DNA of 64,000 nucleotides from Perca fluviatilis (lineage: Eukaryota > Chordata > Actinopteri > Perciformes > Percidae), in the NCBI RefSeq assembly GCF_010015445.1, contig NC_053120.1, positions 7,962,614 to 8,026,613 on the forward strand. Direction: 5' to 3'. The translations under genes and the position numbers were made by a program. The notes below the pieces were generated by a model. That model was not told the DNA's origin. It did not search any database and worked only from the letters and a program-made list of their open reading frames with translations. This document shows, piece by piece, positions 12,414 to 26,296 of the stretch (positions are counted from its first letter, which is position 1; each line of letters starts with the position of its first letter).

Positions 12414-13655
12414 GTCTAGCACTTCCTGCCATTGTTCAGTGGATACAGGGATGGGCACCTTAGAGGAAAAAAAAAAAAAAAGGTGCACCAAGGTGCACGG
12501 TTGGTTTAGAGAACAAAAAAGCACTCTCAAACCACTGCTGAGACCTGGATATAATCCACGCAGGAGGGGTATCTCTTTCCTTGCTGTCCTTGGAAAAACA
12601 TTTGGCACTGTTTAATGTTTGGAAGCCACTCAAGACAATGTTGCTGGTGTTGGGGGGGGGGGGGACCGAATTTAGGTCCATCTTCCATATGGAAGACTTT
12701 GCCTCATTTACAGTTGTTATTTCACGTGTCTCAAATCCAGATAAAATACTGCCATGCTTGTTGAAGACAGATTCAGTAACAGCCTTTCAACATCTGGCTA
12801 GAATGCAACTAGATTTCAACTCGTCTGTAATGATATATTCATGCATTGACACTTGGCTTTTTTTTTCTGTTTTCCAGTTTTTTGCTTATGAAAAGCAAAA
12901 ACAACACCGGCATATACTTAACAAGTGGCCAGAAAAGAGATTCAAACATGAATGGCATAATGTGTGGGCGAAAAAAAGAAGATGTGCCTTAAGTGTAAAT
13001 TGGATATTTCATTCCTCAATCCATCAAATTGTTCTATCAGAGAATGGGTGCTCCCAGTAGGTTGTGTGTATCAGACACTGTTAGTGTTTTAGAGTTTACC
13101 CTGTGATGTAAGACAAATCCAATCCAACCTTATTCAACAGGCGCCATCGGAGCTGATGCAACAGCAAGAAACAAGGAGAAGACACAAGGTGGTGGTGAAT
13201 GTAGATCATATTTTAAAGTTAATCCATTTAACACGGAACAACCTTTGATTTTTTGAAGCGCTGATGTCGGAAAGTACGTTAGCAAGTTCCTGCTGCAGAG
13301 CAGTTCAAAAGAATGTTTTGAATACACATGAGGCTAAAAGAAATGAACATTGCTTGCTTTATGCATGTTTGGCTTTACGCCTTTACAACAGCTGGATGTG
13401 AAGCATTTTTAAAAAACTGTTTCATGGCTGCCAAGGTTGAACAATTAGGTTGCCGACTGAATCCAAACAATGTCACATCACTAGCGGGTGATGCAGGTGA
13501 CTGGAGTCGCAACGCCAAATGACGGTCGGCAAACAAGGGGACACCTAAATTAAATTGAACCTGAACCTGCCTTAAGGAATCCATGCCAAAACACTTCTGC
13601 CATCTGTCTCTCCTTAAGCACCTTCTGGTGACACACAGACAATGATGAACGCACA
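12414..13655. other. nos1ap intron with homopolymer runs
   Basis: Poly-A at 12467-12481 and poly-G at 12652-12663. The 159-codon plus-strand frame at 12581-13060 starts in the G run, shows no domain, and is treated as chance. Confidence 0.45.
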
Positions 13656-13669
13656 ACACAACACAACAC

Positions 13670-13727
<58 letters not shown>
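13656..13727. repeat. (CA)n microsatellite with CAACA-rich left edge
   Basis: ACACAACACAACACA units pass into a pure CA run. Confidence 0.95.
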
Positions 13728-13728
<1 letters not shown>

Positions 13729-14476
13729 CTAGAGGAATATATATGACTGATGGCCTGTGTGAGCTGAATCTTGTAGCTTAATAAGAGAACATTATCCATG
13801 TTGACAGTTTTTTTTTTGGTGCTATCACATGATAAATATCAGGGCAGAAGGCTGTGTGTGTTAAAGAGAGAATTAGTTTGACTCCTCAGAAAGATGTCGG
13901 ATCACATAAAATGAGCTCACTTTCTCTCAAATTGCCTGTTTAATACAGACGCATCATTCACCTTTTTCTTTCCATAGAAGCTACTTGCAGACACCTGAAG
14001 TGACACTCTTCTCACCTAAGTAAAGGTTGTTAAACAAGACTGCTGCTTTCGCTTTCAAACAGTGAGTGTTGAACGGGGGAGGTTTAGTGACTGGAAGAGT
14101 GAATGAGATGATTCAGAAGGAAAACTAACCGACAGGAGAAATGGTGACGTGTTTGGCTTTCAAGCACTGTGGACACAGAAACTATTCTCAATTATAGAGA
14201 AACGGAAGAAGAAGACAGACTTAAACAGACTGTCAGCAGCCGCAGAATAAGATACGACACAAATGGAAAAGAAATCCCATTCTAATATACATTTGAGTCA
14301 CCTCCAACATTAACCCCTAAAAAAACCCATTTATTTTACTTTTCTCTCCCACCAGTTACATAGTTTAACCAATAGCCACTAATATAAAAGTATTTACCTT
14401 AAAAAAAAAAGGCTATATTTTGGACATTTAACATTGAAACAAATGAATGTTTTTGATGTGAACGTGTCACTAAGGG
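13728..14476. other. nos1ap intron, no distinct feature
   Basis: Nothing recognised. Confidence 0.4.
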
Positions 14477-14479
14477 CCT

Positions 14480-14522
14480 GGTTACACTAAAAAACAGGTG
14501 GTTACACTAAAAAACAGGTGGT
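14480..14522. repeat. 20-bp unit duplicated in tandem
   Basis: The unit GGTTACACTAAAAAACAGGT occurs twice, head to tail, with no mismatch. It looks like a recent slippage duplication. Confidence 0.9.
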
Positions 14523-14734
14523 TTGTATGACGTGTTGTCTGACTATGTTGGAAATCAAAAGTGTTTATAGTTGATCCGAACAGCCGCGGTGGAAGGCGAT
14601 GTGAAAAGCCAGTTTAAATAAGGGGATAACAGCGCACACTTTCAGACAGTCTATCCTGGAAGGCATCCCAGAGTGTTGCACTCAGGCGTTCATGTGGAAA
14701 GTGACAGAAATAGTTGTGTCAAGAATGAAAAAGG

Positions 14735-14864
14735 AGAGTTATACAGGAGTTCAAACCCAGGTTACCTTCTCACCTCCAGACAGCTGGCCAATCCCTGTGT
14801 GAAGTGGGTGTGAATGTCGGATTCGTAAAGGTCGGACACAGGCCTGCCTGATGCGATGTTGAAA

Positions 14865-14899
<35 letters not shown>

Positions 14900-14960
14900 G
14901 TTCTAGTAGGTTTTTCGAAGGTCCGACAATCAGTTCTAAAGACACACTGTGGCAGCATAA
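14735..14960. repeat. Dispersed repeat, copy 1 (second copy at 24385-24535), with (GT)n at 14866-14897
   Basis: The stretch from GAGAGTTATACAGGAGTTCAAA to GCCAATCCCTGTGTGAAGTG aligns with 24390-24467 with substitutions and small gaps. It is of unknown class. A GT tract interrupts this copy. Confidence 0.55.
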
Positions 14961-15119
14961 CGATGCTGAACCCACTGAGAATTAACACCCCAGTTTAGCA
15001 ACGCTACTCTAGCTATTAGCCTCTTTTAGCCCATTCATTGGAGAAATAGACTATACAGCTCTTATAAACTTCCATATTATTATTTTTTTTTTTAGATTCA
15101 GAGCTATGAACTGAACTTA

Positions 15120-15332
15120 TCTTTTTGTATTTACAAACGTTATTCCATTATTGTTTTATTCTATGTTACATTATTTAAATTCTACCTTTGCCTAACTATA
15201 TTCATGGTACCTCGCACATGTGATTATGTATCTTTAAGGCATACTGTTTCTGCCTTCCCTGTTCTACCTGTAAAGCACTTTGGGTCAACTGTTGTTCGTT
15301 TAAATGTGCTATACAAATAAAATGACTTGACT
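15120..15332 (+). mobile_element. L2-like LINE 3' end
   Basis: The stretch ends GTAAAGCACTTTGGGTCAAC ... GTGCTATACAAATAAAATGA, the conserved 3' terminus of fish L2/CR1-type LINEs and the SINEs that share their tails. It is severely 5'-truncated, with no coding sequence left. Confidence 0.65.
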
Positions 15333-16650
15333 AAACTCCCATTTGACATTGTTAGCAGCAGAAAAAAGCTCAAACAAGCTGAGTATATGTGTACATGCCA
15401 CTCGCCCAGCACCAAACAACAGAGAGCAGAAGTGAAATATTAGCTGATGAAGAAATCCCAACATCTGCAGCTAGGGTCAGACCCAGAGCTGGGTAAAAAC
15501 GTAGTCTGATAATCACACTTGCCATTTTGTTTCACTTCATTCATTTGAACCACTTAACACATCCCAGAAGTTAAACCTGACCAGAGCTAAAAGGAGATTA
15601 AATACTGGGCTAACCTTTGTCTGTTGGACAAAACCATTAATTCAATGGGATGATGTGTCTGCAGGATGTGTACACAACTGTTTGCTAACATGTTAGCCAT
15701 AGGAGCTTGAAGTGCTTACAACTTGATTACATCATATCAAGAGCGTTCCAGGTGGTGATAAATCTTGTCATGCAGCATTAACAGCACTTTAAAGAAGCAA
15801 CCCAAATATTTAAAGAGTAAATTAAAGAGCAAGGTGGATGTGAACATTTCCCCCTTCTAGGCCCACATTTTTTTTTCCTAAAATATGTCACCTAGTTTGA
15901 CCTGTAATTATAACGTCCCCTTAAGCCAATAACTGTAATTTAAAAACTGCCACAAAATGTGCAGCTATGAAGATTGGATGGAAAATTATTCTAAGTAATG
16001 GCATGATGCCTGAAGTGCCCCCTTGAAAAAACGGATGACCGAGGTAGAAAGGGTTGCACACATTGATAAAATGTCTTAAGGGATGTTTAGTCGGGCAAGA
16101 AAATATGGGTGTTTGAGGTGTTCAGTGGATGAATATTATTACTGAAACTTGTAATCTTTTTGTTAATAAGTTAATTCATAAAAAAATGCTTCAGTAGTGA
16201 CAAGATCAATCATTTTTAAAGTTGGTTAAGTTGGTTGATGAACTTATGGACAACAATGATCCAAAGTGACAAATCTTCGAGCATTGAATCCAATAGGAAT
16301 GCTTATGTACGAATACGCCCACACATTCAATATACACTAACACACTTTCCATCACACAGTTAGCAGTTTGTTGAGTGAAGACTTGTAAATCCAAAGCTTC
16401 TCCAGCATCCAAACTTGTTTAGCGGTGTCAAAGCCAATTAGAGAAGACAGCAGAGTAGAATATTTAAACTGGGGGGGGAGTTAGAGAGTATAGAGAAAAC
16501 CGGCCTACCACTGAAATTCCTCATACAGTAACTGCTGGAGAATGGCCTGCCTGAGGAAACGCTCGCTATTAGCATCTAATTCGCACACATGCACATGGCA
16601 CTAAGCAGACAAGTGGTGTCTTCCTTTATCTTTTGGCCTCTTGTTGTACT
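15333..16650. other. nos1ap intron, no distinct feature
   Basis: No element recognised. There is a poly-G run near 16474. Confidence 0.4.
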
Positions 16651-16806
16651 CACAGTGTGGAAAAATGAAGTGGGGGAAAAAACAGGGAAGTGAAAGAGGG
16701 GTTGAAAAAAGGAAGGTGAAAGTGAGACGGAAAGGAAACTAAAGATAGATGACAGGGGATAAAGGAAGTCTTTATTTATCTACCTCCAGCTGTGATTACA
16801 CTAGCC
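16651..16806 (+). repeat. Two-copy segment, copy 1 (copy 2 at 38041-38193)
   Basis: About 155 bp from CACAGTGTGG through GTGGGGGAAAAAACAGGGAA and CTTTATTTATCTACCTCCAG to ACTAGCC matches 38041-38193 with roughly ten differences. Class unknown. It is followed directly by a compound C/CA tract (16807-16870). Confidence 0.9.
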
Positions 16807-16870
16807 ACACACATCCACCCCCACCCCCCACCCCCGCCCCCACACACACACAAACACACACTAACACACA
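16807..16870. repeat. Compound CCCCA / CA microsatellite
   Basis: CACCCCC units pass into CACACA with single interruptions. Confidence 0.9.
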
Positions 16871-19800
16871 CCAAGAGATCTGGCTTCCTTCACTGCTGAC
16901 AGCCTCGGCTACAGATTTATAACTTCATCAAGGGCTCTTGAGAAAAATCCAGCGAGATCATTCTACTGAGGCTCTGCATGGAATATCAGACCATACCATC
17001 AGTCATTATATAGTAGTAAAAGTAGTAGACAGGATCTTGTGAAGATGTTCACAATAATCACACTTTCCCCTGTTTCTAAGAATAATCAGTTAATAAAATA
17101 TCCCCTCACAATGTTTGAGTCTCTAATGGTAACTTACATTTCATATGGAGTAAACGAATTATGCTCCCAATGAAAAGAGCAAGTACCGCTGCCACCTTGA
17201 GATTTGTGACATTAAATTGTGCCCACAGTGTCTGATGTTAGAAATGGGAGTAAATCAGGCATGTTGGTGGTGTTTTCTGAAGCTGCAGGCAGCTGTATTT
17301 GGCAAAAAAGCTCTAAAAACCCACTGAACACTACCTACATGTACACTAAATGGCAATGACAGACGAAGGTAGCGAATAACTGGTCAACATAGAGGAGCAG
17401 TTAGCAGTTACAGAGCTAGATGTTCCCCTTAGGAGTTGGTGCAAACAAAAACCAGAGGTAAAAGGAGAGTGAATATTGGTCAGGTAGGCAGACACACAAC
17501 TTGGAATAAATGAATGCTAATGTTGCTCTATATCTGCTGGATGTGTAAGGAGGTAACGGTTTGCTAAAATGTTCTGCTATACTAACTCAAAAGGTAATAA
17601 TAGTGATGGATTTGAAAAACAAAACAAACCAGTTAGTGCAGATTTAAGTAATCAGATTAAGAGGGATATTATGAGAAGATAAATGTAGTTTTAACATCGT
17701 GAGTGTTAACCTTGTTGATTTGGCAAGTTGATCCATGCAACAAGCAGGTAAGCAAACTATTTCAACGGACCAAAAATCCTTTTGACCATTTTCTATGCAG
17801 CACGCTGAACGGTGCTTTGTGAAGTGCTTACAGAGCTAACCAGTGTTACGGTAACTGATTATAACCATTGGTTTTTGTATTCTTCTTTAGCTAGCAAACT
17901 CTTCTTTTCCAGATTTTCTTTTGACAAGCCCAGACATCAGGCATGAGTTAACATAAACTTAGTCCGTGAGATTTTCTACTCGAGCAAAATCCAAGAGCTG
18001 ATGTGCTCCATGAAACACAGAACATGGCTGCACTGCACTCTGGTCTCCTGAGTGTATTACTAGTGGTGGTAACCTTGCTATCAGGTTAATATATTCGGCA
18101 AGGTCTTAAAAAAAGAACAAAAACTATATTCACAGAAAAGAAAATCATTTCTTTGGCTTTTGAATTTCCAGTGTGAACAAGCTTTCTGGTCAATGTCAAA
18201 GTCAAATACAACACACTGGGCTACAGTCGCTAACACGTGGTTGTGTGAAACTTGTGCACTGAGCACTCAAACATTCCTGGCAAAAGATATTGAATGTCAG
18301 CACAAAATGCAGGCTAATGGAGTGGAAAGTCAAGTGATAGAACCATATAGAGAGAGAAAGAGAGTGAGAGGAGAAAAAAGGCCAATGTGTGGAAGTAAAA
18401 GTATGTCCCTTTTAACCAGTCCCCCGAGAAATTTGACTTTTATGAAAACAATGGCCAGGCTGATTCAAACCTGAAAAAAAACAAACTCTGATCAATCCTG
18501 GACTGGCTCAGCTCTGCTTCAGGTCAAAAAGTCACCGTTTTACACTCCTCATTGGGTGAATTGTGTTTTGTTATCAGCTGAGAGCTCATCGGAAAACAAT
18601 CCCATGTGCAAGACGCACAGTGAGCTGCCTCCTACATGGGATGAAACCAGCACAACATACCATAACGTTATCAGGTATGCATGTATGAAAGCAGATGTGG
18701 ATAAAAACGCACAAGAATAAGGAATGCTATGATGCTACGGTCTGTACGAAGACAGGCCTTGTGCCTCCTGGTTGGCAGCCTTAAGTTGTATCACAACTTT
18801 ACAAGTCCACACAGACACACACACTTGCTAAAAAAAAAAATCAAACCATCTATTAAAAGGACTATCAAAAGAAGTGACCTTAGCAGGCAAAAAAGAAAAG
18901 TGATCTTGACTCTCCAATATAAAGAGCAATAGTTTCACACAAACCCTCTGAGTTTACAATCAGTGAAAAGTTTAGAGGCTGCATTTTTATTGCCTGCCCG
19001 TGTGTGAAGAGTACTGGAAAGATAAGTCTCTGTCCTGCAATGCTTCTGAGGAGACAACCAGAGACATTTTTTGTGTGTGTCCCTGAGATATTGAGATGGT
19101 GAGTTAAGGCAGAGGAGAAGTGGATGTTATTGTTTCTGTGGGTGTTGGAGAATGGAGGGAGGGGATGTGGGGATCTCAACCCTTTTAGATGTGGGGACCA
19201 GCAAACTGACAAAGAGTGGTCTTGCGAACCGGTATGTGGAGGAGAGGGGAGGGGGGCTGGGTTGGGGGGCTGCAACCAGACTGAGTCTAATTTAAAAGAT
19301 CTTCTCCAGACATGTTTAAAACATTTTTTTTAAAGTATCTGTTTTGAATACCATTTTCTCTCTGATCGGGGTTTTTTCCCACATTGTTCTCCCTCATTAG
19401 AAGCTTTGAATATGCAAATGTGTTGGACTCCAGTGTATGCGCACTTGAGCAGATTGTCAATTCTTCCATGCCTAATTTCTTAATCTTAATCTTCCTGGCA
19501 CTGCAGCATCTTGTCTAGATTGATGGCTGCGTAATGTGCGTCAACTAATCTATTTCCAAGTCACACAAACAGGAAAGCTGTAATTTCTACCATTTCAGGT
19601 TTAACTCCATTTCCTCCCACCTGCCTCCCACGCAAGTCCTTGTGTCATCATCACACTGTTGTCCTGAGGCCAGGTAAGCAATCATACGCCTGAAAGCCAC
19701 ATCCAGGATGTTTACAGTCTCACTGGATAAAAGCAATGATGACCTACAGTAAGCTTTCACAGTGAGGAACAGACATTCACACTTTGAACTAACAGCCTGT

Positions 19801-20098
19801 AGTGCACTGTGCTCATGTTTGGACGCTGTTTCCTGATGCAGTGCATCCCTAGAATTTCAAGTGGTCAGTTTTTCTGTTTGCATACCAATTGCTCAACTAC
19901 CATTCATATTAATCCAATTCAATTAATTGTTTATTTAAAAGAGAGAACACAACATTTAGTAACAAAAAGACTTAAACAAATGAATAATGAATCCAACCCA
20001 ATCCAACGCAGCAGCACTTGATAATTTTGGTGAGAAGCAAATCAAAAAGAGGAGTTCCGCTAACACCTGCACCATTATTACTGCTGCTTTTCACCAGT
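16871..20098. other. nos1ap intron, no distinct feature
   Basis: 3.2 kb without a recognisable exon or repeat family. Frames such as 18160-18474 (plus) and 18880-19275 (minus) have no domain, splice context or codon character suggesting a gene. Confidence 0.45.
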
Positions 20099-21125
20099 GA
20101 TTATTTTAGGGATGCACGATGATATCGTATATGACATCGGTATCGGCCGATAAAAGCTTAAAATGATCATCATCGGCAGAAATGTTCATATCTGCCAATG
20201 AGCCTTGCCGATAGAGTGGCTTGTTTACTATGCGCACATGACGACCATGAACGTAGCATGAGCGCCAGCAACTTAAACTTCAAATATGTCAGCTGTGTGG
20301 AGGTATTTCGAGACATGTAGAACAGAACTTGCTATTTGCAATACTTGTAAAGCACAAGTGATGCGAGGAGGCGTAAAACAACTCTCGTTCCACACTACAA
20401 ATATGATCGCATCTCAAGAGCCGTCATCCTGAGCAGCACCGAGACTTTGAAAAGTAAGAAGAAAAAACGCCGGCAAAAACCCATCAGCAGCCTCTACTTC
20501 AGTCCTTTGACAAAGCTAGAAAATACAGCAGCGACCACCCAAAGGTAAAAGGGCTTAACGACAAAATCGTTGAATGTATTGCTCTTGATAACCAGCCGTT
20601 TAGCGTGGTGGAGCAGCGGTATGCTATGCCTAGCCGGCGCTACTTTTCTGATGTGCCAATTATCTTATCTGAACTCCAGAGTGTTGTCGCCAGTCACATT
20701 GAAAAGCTCCTCGCTGGCGCTAGTCACATTAGCTTTACCACGGACATTTGGACATCAAGCGTGAGTCCTGTTAGCATGTTGAGCCTCACTGCCCAGTGGA
20801 TAGACGAAGACTTCACCCTTAAAAAAGCTGGGACTGAAGTTTGAAGTCTGAACTTAAAAATAAAATGTGGCACTGGCATATCATTTATTCTCCTCCAAGT
20901 CAAATAATTTAACTATTTTTCAGGGGTGAATGTCTGTCTACATTTGTAAAATTATACATTTATGGTAGAATCAAATGTTGTTGGTCTTGTGTATTGCCTT
21001 ATCTACAACACATGAGTGTAATAAGGTAAATGTGTATATACATCGGTATCGGCCAAAATGAGTTTGAAAATATCGGCATATCGAATATCGGCCAAAATCC
21101 AATATCGTGCATCCCTAGATTATAT
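20099..21125 (+). mobile_element. hAT transposon, internally deleted, with 8-bp target duplication
   Basis: The element proper runs 20107-21117 with ends TAGGGATGCACGAT and ATCGTGCATCCCTA. The flanks are GATTATTT (20099-20106) and GATTATAT (21118-21125), an 8-bp duplication with one change, as expected for hAT. Subterminal TATCGGCC motifs repeat near both ends. Inside is a broken BED-finger transposase (separate entry); most of the catalytic domain is missing. Confidence 0.92.
20286..20844 (+). pseudogene. hAT transposase fragment (BED finger plus start of catalytic core)
   Basis: From ATG at 20286 the frame reads SAVWRYFETC and then CNTC, the first zinc pair of a BED finger. A frameshift near 20405 moves to the frame of HLKSRH, the histidine pair. 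An in-frame TAA follows at 20455. From 20458 the same frame is open to 20844 and includes FDKARKYSSDHPKV, SVVEQRYAMPSRRYF and SFTTDIWTSSVSPVSML, the last being the conserved DxW region of hAT transposases (catalytic D in TTDIW). The remainder, including the C-terminal dimerisation region, is deleted. The fragment is dead by three separate lesions and resembles ZBED-type fish hATs. Confidence 0.88.
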
Positions 21126-21509
21126 ACTGAAAACATGCACTGCACAAGGACTGTCATGATCTCTTTTAGAATATATGCGTTCCAGAAAATTAGTATTAGT
21201 AAGTATTAAAGTTTTGTATACACATGTCCGAGCCTCCCGGACGGGTGAACAGGAGCTCATTGCCTGCTTGTCATAACGGTTCAGGATCAGAAAAACTAAA
21301 ATCTAAATTAGCATCCCTAGTTTCCATATATTTAGTGCCAAATTACATTGTTCTTTTATAGAAATGTCTTGGAAAGGATTAGTGATTTATTTGGAAATTA
21401 TGGACCTGTGAAATACAGCGTTTCCAAAAACAAATATGTCATTACTTTGAGACTTTAGACTCCTATGAGGACCAGAAGCAACAAAAACACAATCAGGGGA
21501 TTCTTACTT
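21126..21509. other. nos1ap intron, no distinct feature
   Basis: Short unique stretch between two transposons; nothing recognised. Confidence 0.4.
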
Positions 21510-21516
21510 TTAAAGG

Positions 21517-21892
21517 GGCGCTATTAGGGCTGGGCAATATATCAATGTATCGATATCGTGATATGAGAGTAGATATCGTCTTAGATTTTGGATATCGTAA
21601 TATTGTGATATGACATAAGTGTTGTCTTTTCCTGGTTTTAAAGGCTGCATTACAGTAGAGTGATGTCATTTTCTGAACACACCAGACTGTTCTAGCTGTT
21701 CTATTATTTGCCTTTTCCCCACATTATGTCCACATTACTGATGATTATTTATCTAAAATCTAAGTGTGAAGATATTTTGTTAAAGCACCAATTGTCAACC
21801 CTAGAATATCGCCGCAATATCGATATCGAGGTATTTGGTCAAGAATATCGTGATATCTGATTTTCTCCATATTGCCCAGCCCTAGGCGCTAT
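21517..21892. mobile_element. hAT MITE, TAGGGCTGGGCAATAT family, copy 1
   Basis: The element at 21525-21884 (360 bp) has ends TAGGGCTGGGCAATAT and ATATTGCCCAGCCCTA. A perfect 8-bp duplication, GGCGCTAT, is at 21517-21524 and 21885-21892. The duplicated bases belong to the terminal repeat of the TTAA element it landed in. Copy 2 is at 63021-63261. Confidence 0.95.
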
Positions 21893-22185
21893 GCAGTTTT
21901 GGCAATTTCTTCGCAGTTTTCTCACTTTTTGCTTGCAGTTTTCTCTATAGAGCTCCCCCTACAGCTTCGGAATAGATATTTGGCAGCTCCTATGTTTACT
22001 CGTGTGTGACTCAGTCAGTCAATCGGCCGTTTCCTCTTTCTCTGTTCCTGCGACAATGCTTTCCAAGCTTTCTGCTTCAGCCATGACGTGTGAAAAACTC
22101 CATCGCTACCTTGTTCTTATAGCTAGCCGGTTCCTGTACGTGTGCAGTGCCGTGAAGCAATTCGTTACATCGCAAGACCTGATAT

Positions 22186-22407
22186 AATCTATTAACTTTA
22201 ATTTCTTATACTGCACTGTAACTTTTATTCTTATACTGCACTATCAATTTTATTCTTGTCTTTTAATGTTTTTAATTTGTTTATTAATGTTTTTAAATTG
22301 TTTTCAATTGTTTTTAACTGCTCTTTAATGTTTTATGTAAAGCACTTTGAATTGCCCTGTTGCTGAAATGTGCTATACAAATAAAGCTGCCTTGCCTTGC
22401 CTTGCCT
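22186..22407 (+). mobile_element. L2-like LINE/SINE 3' tail with (CTTGC)n end
   Basis: It ends GTAAAGCACTTTGAATTGCC ... GTGCTATACAAATAAAGCTG followed by four CTTGC units. A short direct repeat TGATAT at 22180-22185 and 22408-22413 is a plausible target duplication from retrotransposition. Confidence 0.7.
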
Positions 22408-22597
22408 TGATATCGCTTGATACTTGATACAAAAGTTGCAAGGGTGGTTTTACCGCTCACAGACACTAGGGGGAAGCGAGACGGCCACCATTCAACTAGG
22501 AAAAAAAGTCATACAACCATTCCAATGACTCCGAAGCTGTTCAGTTAAGGTAAATTAAGCTAAAAAAACAAACAAAAACTGCATAGTTCCCCTTTAA

Positions 22598-24384
<1,787 letters not shown>

Positions 24385-24900
24385 AAAAGAGAGCTTAAGA
24401 GAGAAGTTCAAACCCTGCTTACTGTTGCACCTCAGCACACTTGGCCAATGGCTGCGTAAAGTGGGTGTCATTGTCAAATAGTCTGTTTCAGAAAACTGTT
24501 GGATGCAGCTCCCCAATTCCGCTGTCACAAAGAGGTTTTCAGTAGGCCTGTGCTCGATTGAAGAAATTCTTAGTCGACTAACACTCATTCAATTGTATCG
24601 ACTAACCGATTAGTTGATTTAATCGACAGATCTGTAAATCTGAGTTTCTCCGCAAAGGGTCACGCAAAAGCACCACTTTAATTCTTGTGTTTACCAGAGA
24701 TGTGCTCGTACGTTTCTTGGAAATAAGTCATTCAGCATGAAAAAAGCATAAAACATGACTAATCGACTAAAGAAATCTAAGTTGACTAAGACCAAAACGA
24801 CCGATTGGTCGACTAATCGACTAAGAGGGAGCAGCCCTAGTTTTCAGACGCGGTTAGACAATCCAACAAGCACTTTGTTTGACTGTCTGGCTTCTAAAAC
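24385..24900. repeat. Dispersed repeat, copy 2 (copy 1 at 14735), interrupted by a hAT MITE
   Basis: The segment from GAGAGCTTAAGAGAGAAGTT to GCCAATGGCTGCGTAAAGTG aligns with 14735-14815. The MITE at 24543-24839 splits its continuation. Confidence 0.5.
24535..24847. mobile_element. hAT MITE with perfect 8-bp target duplication
   Basis: The element at 24543-24839 starts TAGGCCTGTGCTCGATTG and ends GGGAGCAGCCCTA. Its flanks are GTTTTCAG on both sides. Subterminal blocks repeat the AGTCGACTAA motif in both orientations. No coding sequence. Confidence 0.92.
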
Positions 24901-25203
24901 ACTGGTAAAGTTAGGTTAAATGTTTTAAAAAGCCAGTTTGAAATGATCTTTCCCTACATGAAAGTGTTAATCACGCTTTAGTTGCCAGGAGCAGCGGTAT
25001 CGGGGGAAATAATGAAACATATTGACAGTGAATTTTGTGTTGACAATGGTGCATCTTGAAAACATGAAAATCAATCATTTCTCCAAATGGAAGAGAAGAT
25101 TGCAATAAAATATAAACAAACATAAAAAAAAATATATTTAACCTTAAAATAAAGATGAAAACAATTTGTAGGGCACAAAGGAGTTAGTTTTTCCAAAATG
25201 TTT

Positions 25204-26296
25204 CTTATACCCAGTTTACACGTACATGGTTATTTAGAAAAATGCTAACACTTCCCTTCGTTTACACGTTCCACTCCGGCCAGAGTGGAGATTTGGGAAA
25301 TCTTCGTTTGCATGTAAACTGAGACAAACCATAGACAGTTAAAGAAATGGACAAACAGATCCCGTGTCTCTGGACGGAGACCAGTGAAGGATATTAGAAG
25401 CACTTTTCCGGTGAGCGCTGAGCGTTACTGCGCAGCCTCCAACTGAGAGAGACGACGTAGATGTGATGTGAGCAACCTGTCTGAAAGTTGTAAGTCTTCT
25501 GGTAGCTGTGCCAAGAGAACTCTCAATCATTCCCAATCTTACAGAGACGGAGAGCGTAGGTATATGTAAGGAGATAACATGGGCACAGGCTAATTATTGC
25601 TAACTAAAATGCTAGTTAACATTAGTAATTAAACTTAAACAGCTAATGTGAGTCGAAACTGCCTGCGAGCTTCTCCTGTACTATACGGTAATTTTTTTTT
25701 TTTGTGGGGGGGGGGGGAGAAGGGGGGGGGGTAAAAAACAACCAAAACATTTTTTTAAACCACCGCCGGCCCGGGCCCCAAAAGGGGAGGTACAAGGTAA
25801 TGGAGCCTTTTATACATTGTCGTGTTTCTTTAGAAATAAACAATGGACATATAGAGGCTTTAAACGCTTCAGATGTAAAGTTATTTGCTGTCAAAGTGAC
25901 GTCAAAATGAATGGCAGTCAATGGGATGCTAACGGGGGGTGAGTGCTTGTTAGCATCAAAATGGCGCCATAGGAGCTACGCTTGCCAGACGCTCACTTAC
26001 CCACTTGAGACAAACGGAGGTTTAGGCAGCCGAGGAAGTGAGGAAGAGAAAAGAGAGGAAGTGAGTCGTTGCTGTTGTTGCCATTTTCGGGATTCTGATT
26101 GGCTAATGTGGGCTTGAGCTTCTCGTTACACTGCCACCTACAGGTATGGCGTGCTCTTGGCGGCATATATACACGGGTACGTGTAAACGAACACTTTTCT
26201 GAAAACTGACAACTGTGCACGATGTTATTTTTGAAAACGGAGAGGTTAAAATGTCCGTTTATGAAAATAGCCGGCCACGTGTAAACATAGCATAAG
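25204..26296. mobile_element. MITE-like element with GTTTACACGT termini
   Basis: The left end TTATACCCAGTTTACACGTA and the right end CGTGTAAACATAGCATAA are imperfect inverted repeats, and both flanks repeat the CGTTTACACG motif internally (25258-25270, 26180-26190). The block 25845-25935 (GCTTCAGATGTAAAGTTATT ... AATGGCAGTCAATGG) matches a repeat I know from fish genomes. A poly-T/poly-G stretch lies at 25690-25734. Confidence 0.5.

Larger units (their letters stand above)
21510..22597. mobile_element. TTAA-flanked MITE hosting two later insertions
   Basis: The left end TTAAAGGGGCGCTATGCAGT (21510) and right end ACTGCATAGTTCCCCTTTAA (to 22597) are inverted repeats inside TTAA. The element is interrupted by a hAT MITE (21525-21884) and by an L2-like tail (22186-22407). 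Without them the host would be about 510 bp. No protein is encoded; the frame at 22002-22187 has no domain. Confidence 0.8.

Noticed and set aside
12581..13060. 159-codon plus-strand frame
   Set aside because: It runs through a poly-G tract, has no recognisable domain, and is opposite to nos1ap with no splice context.
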